This document shows positions 37,550 through 46,828 of a stretch of DNA of 64,000 nt, piece after piece. Where the stretch lies: assembly GCF_000307875.1 (NCBI RefSeq), contig NZ_AJLS01000074.1, positions 61,403-125,402 of the forward strand, in the 5' to 3' direction. The translations under genes were made by a program, and so were the position numbers. The number at the start of each line of letters is the position of its first letter. The stretch's first letter is position 1. This DNA is from Neobacillus bataviensis LMG 21833. GTDB lineage: Bacteria; Bacillota; Bacilli; Bacillales; Cytobacillaceae. The notes below the pieces were generated by a model that saw nothing but the letters and a program-made list of their open reading frames with translations, searched no databases and was not told the DNA's origin.

Positions 37550-37747
37550 AAATAAATTAATATAAAATTCGAGTAGCAAGAAAAGAAATTTTCATTCATG
37601 TCCTCACCTCCCTCCCTAAATTTTAACATTTGAGATGTGTTTTGCCGACAGATACCTAGCAATGCTTGTTGTAAGGGCGTGTAATCATCCATCTTTATTT
37701 GGCTAGCGCTTCAGCACATTTGGTTCAGGCTTATAAATCCCTAAATT

Positions 37748-38471
37748 TCACAGCCCAAATTGTTGCTTTGCTAGATCCTTGAATTTCACGTTATCAATGG
37801 TCTCTTTAGATAGAATTCCGTCAGCCCATTGGGTAAATGTGGTATCTGTTAAGGTGATAGTTCCGTTTTTGGTAAGTCGGGTCAATAATGGATGTTTGTT
37901 AAATGATGATTTTGGGTGTTCGGCAATAATTGTTTGGATCTCATTTAAATTCGCTACATCTTCAATAGATTTTCTGGAATCAAAAGCATAGCCAATTTTC
38001 CAATCTTTATCTTTATGCTTTAATTTTATTTCTAAACAATAATCCCCATATGGATGGTTTACTTTTTTCATTCTAAACTCTCCATTATAAGAAGGATATG
38101 GTTTCACCGGATAAAGGAACAGGTTTTAACGGTAAATTCCCTCCAAAGACCGTGTCTATTAAATACGATTGTTCCTCGTGATTTAAAAGAATTGTTACAT
38201 GCGTCCTTCCAAGTTGATGATACTCATCCGCAGCATGATTATAAACAACACCGTCTGTTAAGACTGCGTTAAATCCATTTTCTTTTAGGTAAAAATAGAA
38301 AATCGGATTTAATTCGTAACAAAGGCCGCCTTCATTTCTTTCAATTATTTGGATGATGCGTGAGAAACGGCATGGGCAGGATAACTGTAAGCAATGGAAT
38401 ATGATTTGTTTAATCGAGCACGAGGTCGCTTCAAACTGAATTATTATAGGTTTTGGAATATAATCCATCAA
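37748..38471 (-). pseudogene. Arylamine N-acetyltransferase, frameshifted
   Basis: The 5' segment carries RNEGGLCYELNPIFYFYLKE (catalytic Cys), GRTHVTILLN (His) and SYLIDTVFGGNLPLKP (Asp). It then breaks at 38085, after GETIS. The 3' segment resumes one base out of frame as SYNGEFRMKKVNHPYGDYCL, so one extra base near 38090-38097 explains the break. The first 45 residues also do not resemble a NAT N-terminus, which suggests further decay. The catalytic triad survives, but the product would be truncated. Confidence 0.8.
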
Positions 38472-38514
38472 ATTGACATATTAAAAGGGGCAAAACCTAT
38501 CGAATACGGAAAAT

Positions 38515-38563
38515 AGCACCTGACCCCCGATGCGAATACACTAATATGTCGGGGGTCAGGCAC
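38515..38563. repeat. GTGCCTGACCCCC palindromic element
   Basis: AGCACCTGACCCCCGA pairs with TCGGGGGTCAGGCACT around a 17-base loop, in the gap downstream of the acyl-CoA ligase stop. It may act as that operon's terminator, though the T run is poor. Confidence 0.7.
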
Positions 38564-38595
38564 TAAAAATAGCTTCTGCACATAAATGGCTTACG

Positions 38596-40140
38596 CTATC
38601 TCTTCAACTCTTCCTTCCGCAACATCCTCCGAACGACCTTCCCAACTGCACTTTTCGGTAAGCTATCAATAAACTCGATAGATTTTGGCTTTTTATAGGA
38701 TGCTAGGTGATCTTTGCAAAACTCAATAAGTTCTTCTTCACTCGTTGTGTGGCCCTCTTTCAATACGACAAATGCTTTCACACTTTCAACCCATGTTGCA
38801 TCTGGAATTCCCACGACTGCAGCCTCCATGACTGCGGGATGCTGGTATAGAACTTCTTCCACTTCACGGGGATAAATATTAAATCCACCGCTAATGATCA
38901 TATCCGACTTACGGTCTACTAAATACAAGTATCCTTCTTGGTCGATGTAGCCCATATCACGAGTATAGACCCACTTTCCTTTAACCGTTTCGGCAGTTAA
39001 TTCGTCCTCCTTCCAATACCCTGCCATCGATTGATTGGAGGAGACAACAATCTCCCCTATTTCGCCTTGAGGAACCTCGATGCCATCTCCATCAACAATT
39101 TTCACGTCTGTTGTAATTGTTGGCCTGCCACAAGATAACAGCCGATCAAAGTAAGCTGGATTTTCTAGTCCTAAAATATGGTCTTCAACCGGTAAAATGG
39201 ATAGAATAAGAGGAACTTCAGTTTGCCCGAAATATTGAATAAATTTTGGCCCCCACAATTCAAGCCCTCTCTTTAAGGCTTCACGTGGCATCGGTGAAGC
39301 GCCATAAATGAGACTTCGAACAGAATCAAAAGAGTATTTTTCTACCTCTGAAGTTGATAGGAGCATGACAATCATGGTTGGAACTAGATTAAGTGTAGTT
39401 GGTTTTATTGTTTCAACAGCTTGTAGAAATTCTTGAGGATGAAAGGTTGGTAATATGGCATTGGCAGCGCCTCGAATCCAATGTGGTAGGACTAGTATGC
39501 CGGAAGCGTGTGTTAAGGGAGCAGCGTGCATCATAATATCCCCATTATTAATTGTAAGTGTAGATAAGATATTCGTTGCCATAGCCGCCCAGGATCCCTG
39601 GGTATGAATGGCTGCTTTTAATTTCCCAGTGGTACCAGATGTATATTGAAGGGTGGCGTAATCAGCTTCTACTAAAGGAACAATTGGATCCTCATCAGTA
39701 ACCGCTTTCATTTCCTCGTAAATGGGAATCATCCAATCATACTTAGAAACACCGTCCACTTGGCAAAACAGAGTTCCCTTTGGGAGTCTTTCCTTCAGTC
39801 TCGCCACCCTGACTGAAAATTCCTCTGTAAATAAAATAGCCTTGGAATCCGTCTCCGTTATCATATGAAAATGTTCTTCTTCTGAAAGCCTTGTATTTAA
39901 AGGGACACGAACCAATCCCGACTTTAACATAGCAAAGTCAATTTCCACACTATGAATGGAATTGGCTAACAAAAAGGAAATCCGATCACCTTTTTCCAAC
40001 CCCAATTTAAAGAGAGCATGGGCTAATCGATTGGAATTTTTATGAACCTCTTCAAATGTCAGTTTCTGATTTTTATACATAACAGCCGTTTCTTTCGCAT
40101 AATACTTGGCCCCTCGTTTAATCAACTCCGCAGCAATCAT
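38596..40140 (-). CDS. Acyl-CoA synthetase (AMP-forming ligase)
   Basis: 514 residues. YATLQYTSGTTGKLKAAIHT is the P-loop, then YGASPMPREALKRGLE, IQYFGQTEVP (A5), YTRDMGYIDQEGYLYLVDRK (A7-A8), SGGFNIYPREVEE and PKSAVGKVVRRMLR with the C-terminal catalytic Lys. It activates a carboxylic acid as its CoA thioester. It lies 4 bases after the enoyl-CoA hydratase gene, so they form one operon with the MerR regulator, probably for catabolism of a branched, aromatic or medium-chain acid. Confidence 0.9.
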   Translation of the reverse strand: MIAAELIKRGAKYYAKETAVMYKNQKLTFEEVHKNSNRLAHALFKLGLEKGDRISFLLANSIHSVEIDFAMLKSGLVRVPLNTRLSEEEHFHMITETDSKAILFTEEFSVRVARLKERLPKGTLFCQVDGVSKYDWMIPIYEEMKAVTDEDPIVPLVEADYATLQYTSGTTGKLKAAIHTQGSWAAMATNILSTLTINNGDIMMHAAPLTHASGILVLPHWIRGAANAILPTFHPQEFLQAVETIKPTTLNLVPTMIVMLLSTSEVEKYSFDSVRSLIYGASPMPREALKRGLELWGPKFIQYFGQTEVPLILSILPVEDHILGLENPAYFDRLLSCGRPTITTDVKIVDGDGIEVPQGEIGEIVVSSNQSMAGYWKEDELTAETVKGKWVYTRDMGYIDQEGYLYLVDRKSDMIISGGFNIYPREVEEVLYQHPAVMEAAVVGIPDATWVESVKAFVVLKEGHTTSEEELIEFCKDHLASYKKPKSIEFIDSLPKSAVGKVVRRMLRKEELKR

Positions 40141-40144
40141 TTCA

Positions 40145-40915
40145 TTACCCCTTTCGATTGATGAAATTGTTTAATCCTTGTCTTGTTTCTTCACTTTTTG
40201 TATGAGGCATTCCTAATTGACATTCAATCCGAAGTGCTTCCTCAAGTGGAAGTCCCCACCCCCTTACTGCCGCCTGCTTATCAGATCGTAATGAGCCTTG
40301 TGGATAGGAAGCCATTTGGTGTGCAAGCTCTAGCGCACGATTTAATAGATTACTAGGATCAGCCAGTTCCGTTACTAACCCCCAATCCAACGCGGTGTTA
40401 GCATCAATTTTTCTACCAGTTAATATCAAATCCATCCCTCGGCCCCAGCCCACTATCCTCGGAATTCGCTGCGTACCACCGTCGACCAAAGGAACATTCC
40501 AGCGCCTTTCTAAACAGCCAAACTCAGCATTGGTTGCCGCAATGCGAATATCACACCAGGCCGCCATTTCTAAGCCGCCAGCAAAACAAAAGCCATTGAC
40601 AGCAGCAATCGTAGGTTTTAAGATATCTGTCATTCTTGTAAATCCTAAATACCCTTTGCCATCATAGGCAAAACTGGCATCATATTGATTTTGCGGCCCT
40701 AATGAATCAATTGCCTTTAAATCCGCACCTGAACTAAATGACGGGCCACTTCCAGTTAAAATAGCCACTTTTGCTTGATCATCATCACGAAATTGACCCC
40801 AGGCTTCATAGAGTAATTGCGCTGTTTCACCATCAATACAATTATGTTTTTCTGGTCGGTTTATCGTAATAATCGTTACCCTATCCTGTTGTTCCACCAA
40901 GACCTTTTTATTCAT
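40145..40915 (-). CDS. Enoyl-CoA hydratase/isomerase family protein
   Basis: 256 residues. VTIITINRPEKHNCID begins the crotonase fold, SFSSGADLKAID is the oxyanion loop, and AAVNGFCFAGGLEMAAWCDI with ECLERRWN-like residues (NAEFGCLERRWNVPLVDGG) gives the active-site region. The ATG at 40915, 7 bases after AAAGGGG, overlaps the end of the MerR gene by 8 bases; the longer frame would overlap more. It hydrates or isomerises an enoyl-CoA. Confidence 0.88.
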   Translation of the reverse strand: MNKKVLVEQQDRVTIITINRPEKHNCIDGETAQLLYEAWGQFRDDDQAKVAILTGSGPSFSSGADLKAIDSLGPQNQYDASFAYDGKGYLGFTRMTDILKPTIAAVNGFCFAGGLEMAAWCDIRIAATNAEFGCLERRWNVPLVDGGTQRIPRIVGWGRGMDLILTGRKIDANTALDWGLVTELADPSNLLNRALELAHQMASYPQGSLRSDKQAAVRGWGLPLEEALRIECQLGMPHTKSEETRQGLNNFINRKG

Positions 40916-41327
40916 CTGATTGCCCCTTTTCTTTAAGTGCGTTATATCTTGATTCGGCATCTTCTATGGCATTCAATAAATCGCTTTCTAACAGTTCTAA
41001 CTCTTTCTGTCGCTCCCTCACCTCGCTTAAATGTTTGTACGCAAGCTTAATCCCTTCTTCGTACTGTTTGATTTGAGAGTTGTCAAGATCATATAAGCTA
41101 ATCAGCTTGGCAGCATCCTGCAAGGAAAATCCGAGGTGCTTTCCTCTAAGAATCATTTTTATTCTCGCTCGATCTCTTTTGGTGTAAATTCGGTGATTCC
41201 CAGCTGTTCGTCTCGGATGAATCAATCCCAATTCTTCATAATAACGAATCGAGCGTTGGCTAATACCGAATACTTCGACAAGGTCGGATATTAAATATTC
41301 CATATTTTCAGTTTTTTTGACAGACAC
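40908..41327 (-). CDS. MerR family transcriptional regulator
   Basis: 139 residues. LISDLVEVFGISQRSIRYYE then ELGLIHPRRTAGNHRIYTKR is the winged helix-turn-helix, followed by a coiled coil (KHLSEVRERQKELELLESDL). There is no cysteine-rich metal site; it resembles the LiuR-type MerR regulators of acyl-CoA catabolism. The GTG start lies 8 bases after AAGGAGG. It is the first gene of the operon and probably autoregulatory. Confidence 0.88.
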   Translation of the reverse strand: MSVKKTENMEYLISDLVEVFGISQRSIRYYEELGLIHPRRTAGNHRIYTKRDRARIKMILRGKHLGFSLQDAAKLISLYDLDNSQIKQYEEGIKLAYKHLSEVRERQKELELLESDLLNAIEDAESRYNALKEKGQSDE

Positions 41328-41349
41328 TTTTTTAACCTCCTTAAGTATT

Positions 41350-41393
41350 AGTTTATCTCATATCTACTAACAACGTCAATTATTTAACGTTGT
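41350..41393 (-). promoter_or_regulatory. Promoter with overlapping dyad for the MerR-led operon
   Basis: TTGACG (41379-41374) and TAAACT (41355-41350) with an 18-base spacer. The -35 box lies inside the inverted repeat ACAACGT-N10-ACGTTGT (41370-41393), a likely binding site for the MerR regulator. Confidence 0.6.
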
Positions 41394-41578
41394 TGGTAGG
41401 TATAAAAAAAGTAGATTCGTTCCAATGGAATTATCTAATTATGGTGAGCAGGTTCTCTAATTACATAATAAAAGTTGCCATCGTAGATTGGCAACTCAAA
41501 AAAAGAGCAAAAATATTTTCGATCAATTAAGAACATAGATATTTTTTCGTTTTGCTAGCAACAATATGGCAGTAATAA

Positions 41579-42415
41579 TCAATTACCAAGTGCGTTATTA
41601 ACTTTATTATCCTCCTCTTTAATTGTTATTCTATATAATAGCTCAAGAAGTTTCTTTTGTTTATTTTCACTTATGAATTGCTTTGAATCTTGAATATAAT
41701 CAAGTAGATTTTCCTGAACTCTAATATCAAAGATGGGCTTACCAAATCCATCATTAAAATTAAAATTCGCTTCCTCTGAGAAAAAGACAATTTCATTTAT
41801 CTCTTGTATAAAATTATTCTCTTTTAAATATCTAGTCAATTTTTTCTTATGCACACATACTTGGAAGTAAGGATTTTTGGTACACTCTTCGTGTAATTCA
41901 CCATAATTTCCAATTTTTTCCCTTATCCATTCCTTCCCATTTACATCTCCTGAAAATGTGCCTCTCAGGTGCTTATTCTCAATAATAAACAATCCTGTTG
42001 GACCTAAAATAATGAAGTCAATTTCAAAATTTAGGGCAACAGCATTAGTGAAAATAACAAAAGCCGATGACAATCTATCTTTTAAAAGGTCTAAAGTATA
42101 TTTTTCTCCTTCCAATCCCGATTTAAGGATTTCTTCTTGATTACTTGAAAACTCCTTATAAGGTTTAAGGGGGAAATTAATTAAACTTAAAGCAAAATAT
42201 ACTACTAATGGTATTAAAGATAAGTAAGGATTTATTAAGGAAATAACAATTGTACAGATAATTGTTATAATAATATAATATGGTCTCTTCTTTTTTATTG
42301 ATTCTTTTTCTTTATAATAAGTCTTTAATTCATCCTCATATTTTTGTTGTCTCATCCCCTCTAGTTTCTCTAGCTTTATTTGATTTTTATTTACACCCAG
42401 ATATGTAATCGCCAA
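41579..42415 (-). CDS. NERD-domain membrane protein
   Basis: 278 residues. A charged coiled start is followed by two membrane helices (YYIIITIICTIVISLINPYL and LSLIPLVVYFALSLINFPL), then a NERD domain: SGLEGEKYTLDLLKDRL, FEIDFIILGPTGLFIIENKH and GTFSGDVNGKEW. The E...D..I.....I.E.K pattern is the PD-(D/E)xK-like nuclease core. The start is a TTG 7 bases after AGAGGTG. It is divergent from the helicase gene at 42946. NERD proteins are often linked to DNA processing or defence. Confidence 0.8.
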   Translation of the reverse strand: MAITYLGVNKNQIKLEKLEGMRQQKYEDELKTYYKEKESIKKKRPYYIIITIICTIVISLINPYLSLIPLVVYFALSLINFPLKPYKEFSSNQEEILKSGLEGEKYTLDLLKDRLSSAFVIFTNAVALNFEIDFIILGPTGLFIIENKHLRGTFSGDVNGKEWIREKIGNYGELHEECTKNPYFQVCVHKKKLTRYLKENNFIQEINEIVFFSEEANFNFNDGFGKPIFDIRVQENLLDYIQDSKQFISENKQKKLLELLYRITIKEEDNKVNNALGN

Positions 42416-42623
42416 ATATTAACACCTCTAATTAAAATAGTATTTTAAGTTAAGCAACTAATTCTTTTTACTTTTGAATAGTTAAATCTTCATTAAAGAA
42501 ATACTTTTATGAAAAAAATCTATCCGTTTGCCTGGTCTCTTCTTTCACCATATAAACCAATATGTTCAACCAAATTCCCCGTATAACCTCCACTGCCCAT
42601 AAAACATATAAATTCCAGACTAA

Positions 42624-42749
42624 AACAAACAATCCCTTAGCGATGAAAAATGGGACAGATGTAGTGATGATTTTCATTTTGGAGAGCAAGCGGAAAAATT
42701 GGATTTAATAACAAGGTTTGGTGAAGATCAAAAGCTTGGAAAAAATTAA
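42624..42749 (+). pseudogene. Possible gene remnant
   Basis: An open plus-strand frame without a start reads QSLSDEKWDRCSDDFHFGEQ then AEKLDLITRFGEDQKLGKN and stops at 42749. Its composition looks protein-like and a terminator hairpin follows, but I do not recognise the family. It may be the tail of a lost gene. Confidence 0.25.
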
Positions 42750-42864
42750 GATACAAACCAAGAAAAAGGGTGGCGAACATAGCCTTTTCTGCGAACGCCG
42801 AAGAACTACAAACATTCTGCTCACCTTGTTAAAAATTTATACTTCCCCTTTGTCTCACTTTTGC

Positions 42865-42895
42865 AAAAGACGAAATCATATGCGTCTTTTTTTTT
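42865..42895 (+). terminator. Intrinsic terminator just upstream of the helicase gene
   Basis: AAAAGACG pairs with CGTCTTTT followed by a run of nine T in total, ending 50 bases before the helicase ATG. It either ends transcription from the remnant upstream or acts as an attenuator in the helicase leader. Confidence 0.75.
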
Positions 42896-42945
42896 GTAGT
42901 GGTGGCAATAATGATACAAATGAAAAGAGTGACGGAGGAATTTAT

Positions 42946-45900
42946 ATGTTTCAAACCATTGATTTTATTGTAAATGCTGTTAAGCAACATCAAATCATAC
43001 ACATCAAATATGACAGTAAACACAAGGAAGAAGGCAAGTACAAAATACTGCCATTACATTTCTTCACATACAATGGCATCTATTATCTTACTTGCAAGAG
43101 TATATCAAACAATCAATACCTAACACTGAAGGTTGAAAACATCTATGGCGTGGAAACAACTTTCTTACTCGGAAAGGATGATGTACCGCTCGAGACAATC
43201 GCAATGAAAAAAGGATACAATCTGGATTATGTTTTCCCTGTTGATGTGTATAAAGAAGAAGATGTAGCACACATCCATTCATACTACGGTAATCATGCGA
43301 AAAGCACCGGGAAGATACAACATGAAAATCTCTTTCAATATTACATCGAGGCACTTCGAATAGATGACATGAAGAAAATATCCTTTAAATTGGAGGATGA
43401 ACACTTCTACGTTATCGATAAAGAAAATTGCATACCTTTGTTTCAGCAATTTGAGGCAATAACAAGGTTACCTAGTGCTTTCGAGGAGTTTTTCGCCAAA
43501 GTCAAACATGCTAAGAACACAAGTTTATTCTTAGGGTATCCGCAACTATCCAATGGTAAAGGTACATATTATCCATTCTTATATGCTGAGATAGTCGTTT
43601 CCGAGGAGGAAGCAATTATACAATTAAAAAGGTCCCGCATTTACATCAATAAACGTTTTGCAAGTGATGCGTGTGAGATTTCATTGGCAGATGCGCTAGA
43701 AGTTACTGCTGCTCTAACTTCAAAAGACATGTCTTCATCATCACTAAGTGAGAATGTTCGTCGAAACTTGAAAAGATATAATATTCTTGATAAAGGTGTC
43801 ATTTTCTTAAATAAATCCTCCAATGCAAACTACAAGACCGTAGAGGAATTAAAACAATATGCTCGCATGAGTACAGACTTTTTTACTCCAATGAAAAAAT
43901 TCATAGAACCAACATTTCCTATAGATCCTAAAAGAAAAGATGCATATGTGATGAGCCCAGTTTTGATTAATTATAGTCAAAGGGAAACCGTTACGCATGT
44001 AAACAATGATATTCTTTTATGTCAAGGTCCTCCAGGAACAGGAAAAACCCAAACCATTGTAAATATCATTGCAAACGAAGTTTTGAAAGGTAATACCGTT
44101 TTAGTCGCTTCAACGAACAACAAAGCCGTAGACAATGTAAAAGAAAAGTTGAACGGAGATAAAACACTTTATACAGGAACCTTGCGTTTAGGGGATGAAA
44201 ATTTGCGAACCAAAGCTATACAGCAAGTGAAACAAGCGTTAGATGAAGCTAAAGCAGATACAACGCCCTATACAGTGAACAAAGAGGAATTATTGAAGAA
44301 AAGTGACGAAATGGATAAGTCACTAAAAGAGTTACTGAAGCAACTTCATTTAATACGAAATATTGAAAAGCAAATAAGTTCATTATATAAAGCTATCGAT
44401 TATACGGAAGAACTTATTTTGGATTCCGATATTAAACAAAACCCGTATTCTATATTAGATAAATACTCGAGACTACATAAGGAAGAAACACCACTTGTTA
44501 ATATATTACATGCCCTGAATCAAGTAACATTTCACATTGAGAATAAAAGAAATCATCCCCGGATGCAGTTTAGCTTTTTTAAATGGATATACAAAGCATT
44601 CGAGTTGAACAGGCAACGGAAAATCATTGGGAAATTAGGGCTCACCCTCGATGGACTTAAACAAAAGAAGTCATTCGAAGCATTTTTAGATGCATTGGAG
44701 CAGTACAAGGTCGTCTTACAATTACTCATACTATTAAAAGAAAAAGATGTAATGGAAAGCCAAAAAAAGGGAATCAAGAACTATGAAGAGGACGATATTA
44801 AAGTGTTCATCCAGTCTAATCTTGAAGAAAAGTTAAACAATGATGTACTTCTTTTGAAACAATTAGATCACGAGAGGATTGAAAATTTTACTGAACCGAA
44901 TAGAAAACAGTTGATGGGAATTCTAAATGATGAGAAAGTCTACTATGATTCAGTTAATGACTTTTCCCTTCTCACCCAATTGTATCCTATCATTCTTTGT
45001 ACCAATCAATCTGTTCCAACTTGTATACCTATTAATTACGCATTTGATTTGGTAATTATCGACGAAGCATCACAATGTAATCTCCCGGCATCTCTTCCAG
45101 CCATCAAACGGGCAAAACGCTTGTTGGTAGTCGGAGATGATGAACAATTAAAACCGGTGACGGAACTACCAATAGAATGGGATGAATTACTACTAGAAGA
45201 AAATCGAGTGTCCATGGATGATAAAAAAAACAGTATCTACAAATTCTCTGCCAACTCCCTATTCGATTTTTACCGGAATGTACTAGATGACCAATGCCAG
45301 TTCTTTTTAAATGAGCACTTTCGTTGCCATTTCGATATCATTCAATTCAGCAACCAAGAGTTCTATAATAATGACCTGATAGTAAGTACCAGCCCAACCA
45401 AAAGCAAGTTACAAGGTATTCTTGGTTTAGACATATCTACAAAGGAAATCCCACTTAGCTTACCGGAAATAGGCAACATAAATCCTTATGAAGTCAAAGC
45501 GATTATTGATTTTATAGAAGAAAAATTTGAGTATATAAGAGGAAAATCCATTGGAATAACCACTCCTTTTAAGGACCAATGTAGGCATATTATCGAACAA
45601 ATTAATAAGCGGCGAGAAGATGAAACGATTAATCCAGAAATAAAGAAACTCTACGACCAATTGATAGAAAACGTTGCTATTGGTTCTGTGCACACCTTTC
45701 AAGGTGGCGAAAAACAAATTATTTTTTTTAGCACAGTGGTAAGTTTCGGAATGGACAAACCACTAGATAAATGGTTAAACAAAGAAAAGAACTTAATTAA
45801 CGTTGGGAATACAAGGGCTATTGAAGCCTTAGTCGTTGTAGGAGATTTTCAATTCCTTCAATCTGCCGGCGGCATATTAAAGAAGCTGTCTTTGTATGTA

Positions 45901-46392
45901 GAAAATGTGGCGCAAAACGTGGAAAAACCAAAAATAAACCCTGTATTTTCGATTGTTCATCCCATCATTTATAAAAAAATGTCTAATGAACATCTACGGC
46001 GTTTATTAAATAGCTCAGAAGAAAAAATGTATCACATTATGAAAAGGTTGTTAGAGAATAAATTTCAAAAATATGACATCTACCCAAAGATCCGAGTGGC
46101 AGACGTCATCAAAGTCGAAAAAAGCATAACCGGAGAAAAACAATTTTATTATGCTTTAAGTGCGCATTTTGATTTCATCATTTTCAATAAACAAACATAT
46201 ATGCCTGTAGCAGCCTTTGAATTCGATGGTCCAGAACATGACAAACCCGAACAAAGGAGTAAAGACGATCTCAAAGATGAATTGTGCAAAAAGAATGACT
46301 TTCCGATATCACGCTTTGACTATAGAAGTGAGTTAACAGACACCTCTCTCTTGGAAAATATGGAAAAGGTATTATTGAATTGCTCACGTTAA
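42946..46392 (+). CDS. WYL-like / SF1 helicase / DUF2726 nuclease-like fusion protein
   Basis: 1148 residues. Residues about 1-75 resemble a WYL domain (IIHIKYDSKHKEEGKYKILP, then GIYYLTCK). The SF1 helicase core has Walker A QGPPGTGKTQTIVN (about 361), LVIIDEASQCN (about 704), VVGDDEQLKPV, HTFQGGEKQIIFFSTV (about 915) and NVGNTRAIEALVVVGD. A roughly 340-residue helical insert lies between motifs I and II. The C-terminal part has FDFIIFNKQTYMPVAAFEFD and GPEHD, the DUF2726 nuclease-like fold. The ATG follows ACGGAGGA; a longer frame to 42718 crosses the terminator and is rejected. The layout is that of a single-gene defence or DNA-repair effector. Confidence 0.85.
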   Translation: MFQTIDFIVNAVKQHQIIHIKYDSKHKEEGKYKILPLHFFTYNGIYYLTCKSISNNQYLTLKVENIYGVETTFLLGKDDVPLETIAMKKGYNLDYVFPVDVYKEEDVAHIHSYYGNHAKSTGKIQHENLFQYYIEALRIDDMKKISFKLEDEHFYVIDKENCIPLFQQFEAITRLPSAFEEFFAKVKHAKNTSLFLGYPQLSNGKGTYYPFLYAEIVVSEEEAIIQLKRSRIYINKRFASDACEISLADALEVTAALTSKDMSSSSLSENVRRNLKRYNILDKGVIFLNKSSNANYKTVEELKQYARMSTDFFTPMKKFIEPTFPIDPKRKDAYVMSPVLINYSQRETVTHVNNDILLCQGPPGTGKTQTIVNIIANEVLKGNTVLVASTNNKAVDNVKEKLNGDKTLYTGTLRLGDENLRTKAIQQVKQALDEAKADTTPYTVNKEELLKKSDEMDKSLKELLKQLHLIRNIEKQISSLYKAIDYTEELILDSDIKQNPYSILDKYSRLHKEETPLVNILHALNQVTFHIENKRNHPRMQFSFFKWIYKAFELNRQRKIIGKLGLTLDGLKQKKSFEAFLDALEQYKVVLQLLILLKEKDVMESQKKGIKNYEEDDIKVFIQSNLEEKLNNDVLLLKQLDHERIENFTEPNRKQLMGILNDEKVYYDSVNDFSLLTQLYPIILCTNQSVPTCIPINYAFDLVIIDEASQCNLPASLPAIKRAKRLLVVGDDEQLKPVTELPIEWDELLLEENRVSMDDKKNSIYKFSANSLFDFYRNVLDDQCQFFLNEHFRCHFDIIQFSNQEFYNNDLIVSTSPTKSKLQGILGLDISTKEIPLSLPEIGNINPYEVKAIIDFIEEKFEYIRGKSIGITTPFKDQCRHIIEQINKRREDETINPEIKKLYDQLIENVAIGSVHTFQGGEKQIIFFSTVVSFGMDKPLDKWLNKEKNLINVGNTRAIEALVVVGDFQFLQSAGGILKKLSLYVENVAQNVEKPKINPVFSIVHPIIYKKMSNEHLRRLLNSSEEKMYHIMKRLLENKFQKYDIYPKIRVADVIKVEKSITGEKQFYYALSAHFDFIIFNKQTYMPVAAFEFDGPEHDKPEQRSKDDLKDELCKKNDFPISRFDYRSELTDTSLLENMEKVLLNCSR

Positions 46393-46513
46393 CAGAGAAG
46401 ATTGCTCATCTTTTCTTTCTCATAGGATGTGTTTCATTTTTTTGGGGGATGGTTTTGGCTATTAATGTCCTGACTTACAATCCCTGTATAATCCTGGAAT
46501 GACATCTTAAAAA

Positions 46514-46568
46514 AGTGCCTGCCCCCCACCCGATGCATTATTACATTAACACGACGGGGGTTGGCACC
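46514..46568. repeat. GTGCCTGCCCCCC-type palindromic element
   Basis: AGTGCCTGCCCCC(CAC)CCG pairs with CGGGGGTTGGCACC. It is a member of the dispersed family, in the 436-base gap after the helicase gene. No gene is visible in that gap. Confidence 0.65.
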
Positions 46569-46590
46569 AAAAGCCTAAAAAAGAAACGTG

Positions 46591-46628
46591 AGTGTCGGTG
46601 AGGAATATATTTTCCACCGATACTTTTA
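46591..46628 (+). terminator. Hairpin with T run
   Basis: AGTGTCGGTGAGGAA pairs imperfectly with TTTCCACCGATACT, followed by TTTTATT. It is a second possible terminator for the helicase transcript. Confidence 0.55.
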
Positions 46629-46694
46629 TTCCCATTTTACTTCCTGGTTTTAAAATGGAAAAAATTTATTAACAAACAAAAAGAGTATGAAATT

Positions 46695-46743
46695 AGGGTC
46701 AGTCCCCCGGGCGTTAAAGCTTTAGTTCACTGGGAGTCTGACC
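46695..46743. repeat. Degenerate GGGTCAGTCCCCC element
   Basis: GGGTCAGTCCCCCGGGCG...AGTTCACTGGGAGTCTGACC is an imperfect dyad. Its centre, GTTAAAGCTTTAGTTCA, resembles the centre of the element at 63576-63625. Confidence 0.55.
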
Positions 46744-46780
46744 ACCTGGCCTCAAGCGCAGGCACTTTTTTATCGAAGAA

Positions 46781-46821
46781 AGTGCCAGGAACCATCCAGT
46801 ATATGGTTGGTTCCTGGCACT
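46781..46821 (-). terminator. Terminator of the peptide ABC operon
   Basis: AGTGCCAGGAACCA(T)CCA pairs with TGG(T)TGGTTCCTGGCACT directly after the substrate-binding protein stop at 46829. The T run on the minus strand is TTTCTTCG, so it is modest. The arm start AGTGCCAGG links it to the repeat family. Confidence 0.65.
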
Positions 46822-46828
46822 CTGATTC

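Noticed and set aside
42507..42689. 60-residue minus-strand frame between the NERD and helicase genes
   Set aside because: No RBS or recognisable motif, and it overlaps the plus-strand frame that looks more protein-like.
42718..42945. N-terminal extension of the helicase frame
   Set aside because: It would cross the terminator at 42865-42895, and the good RBS lies before the ATG at 42946.
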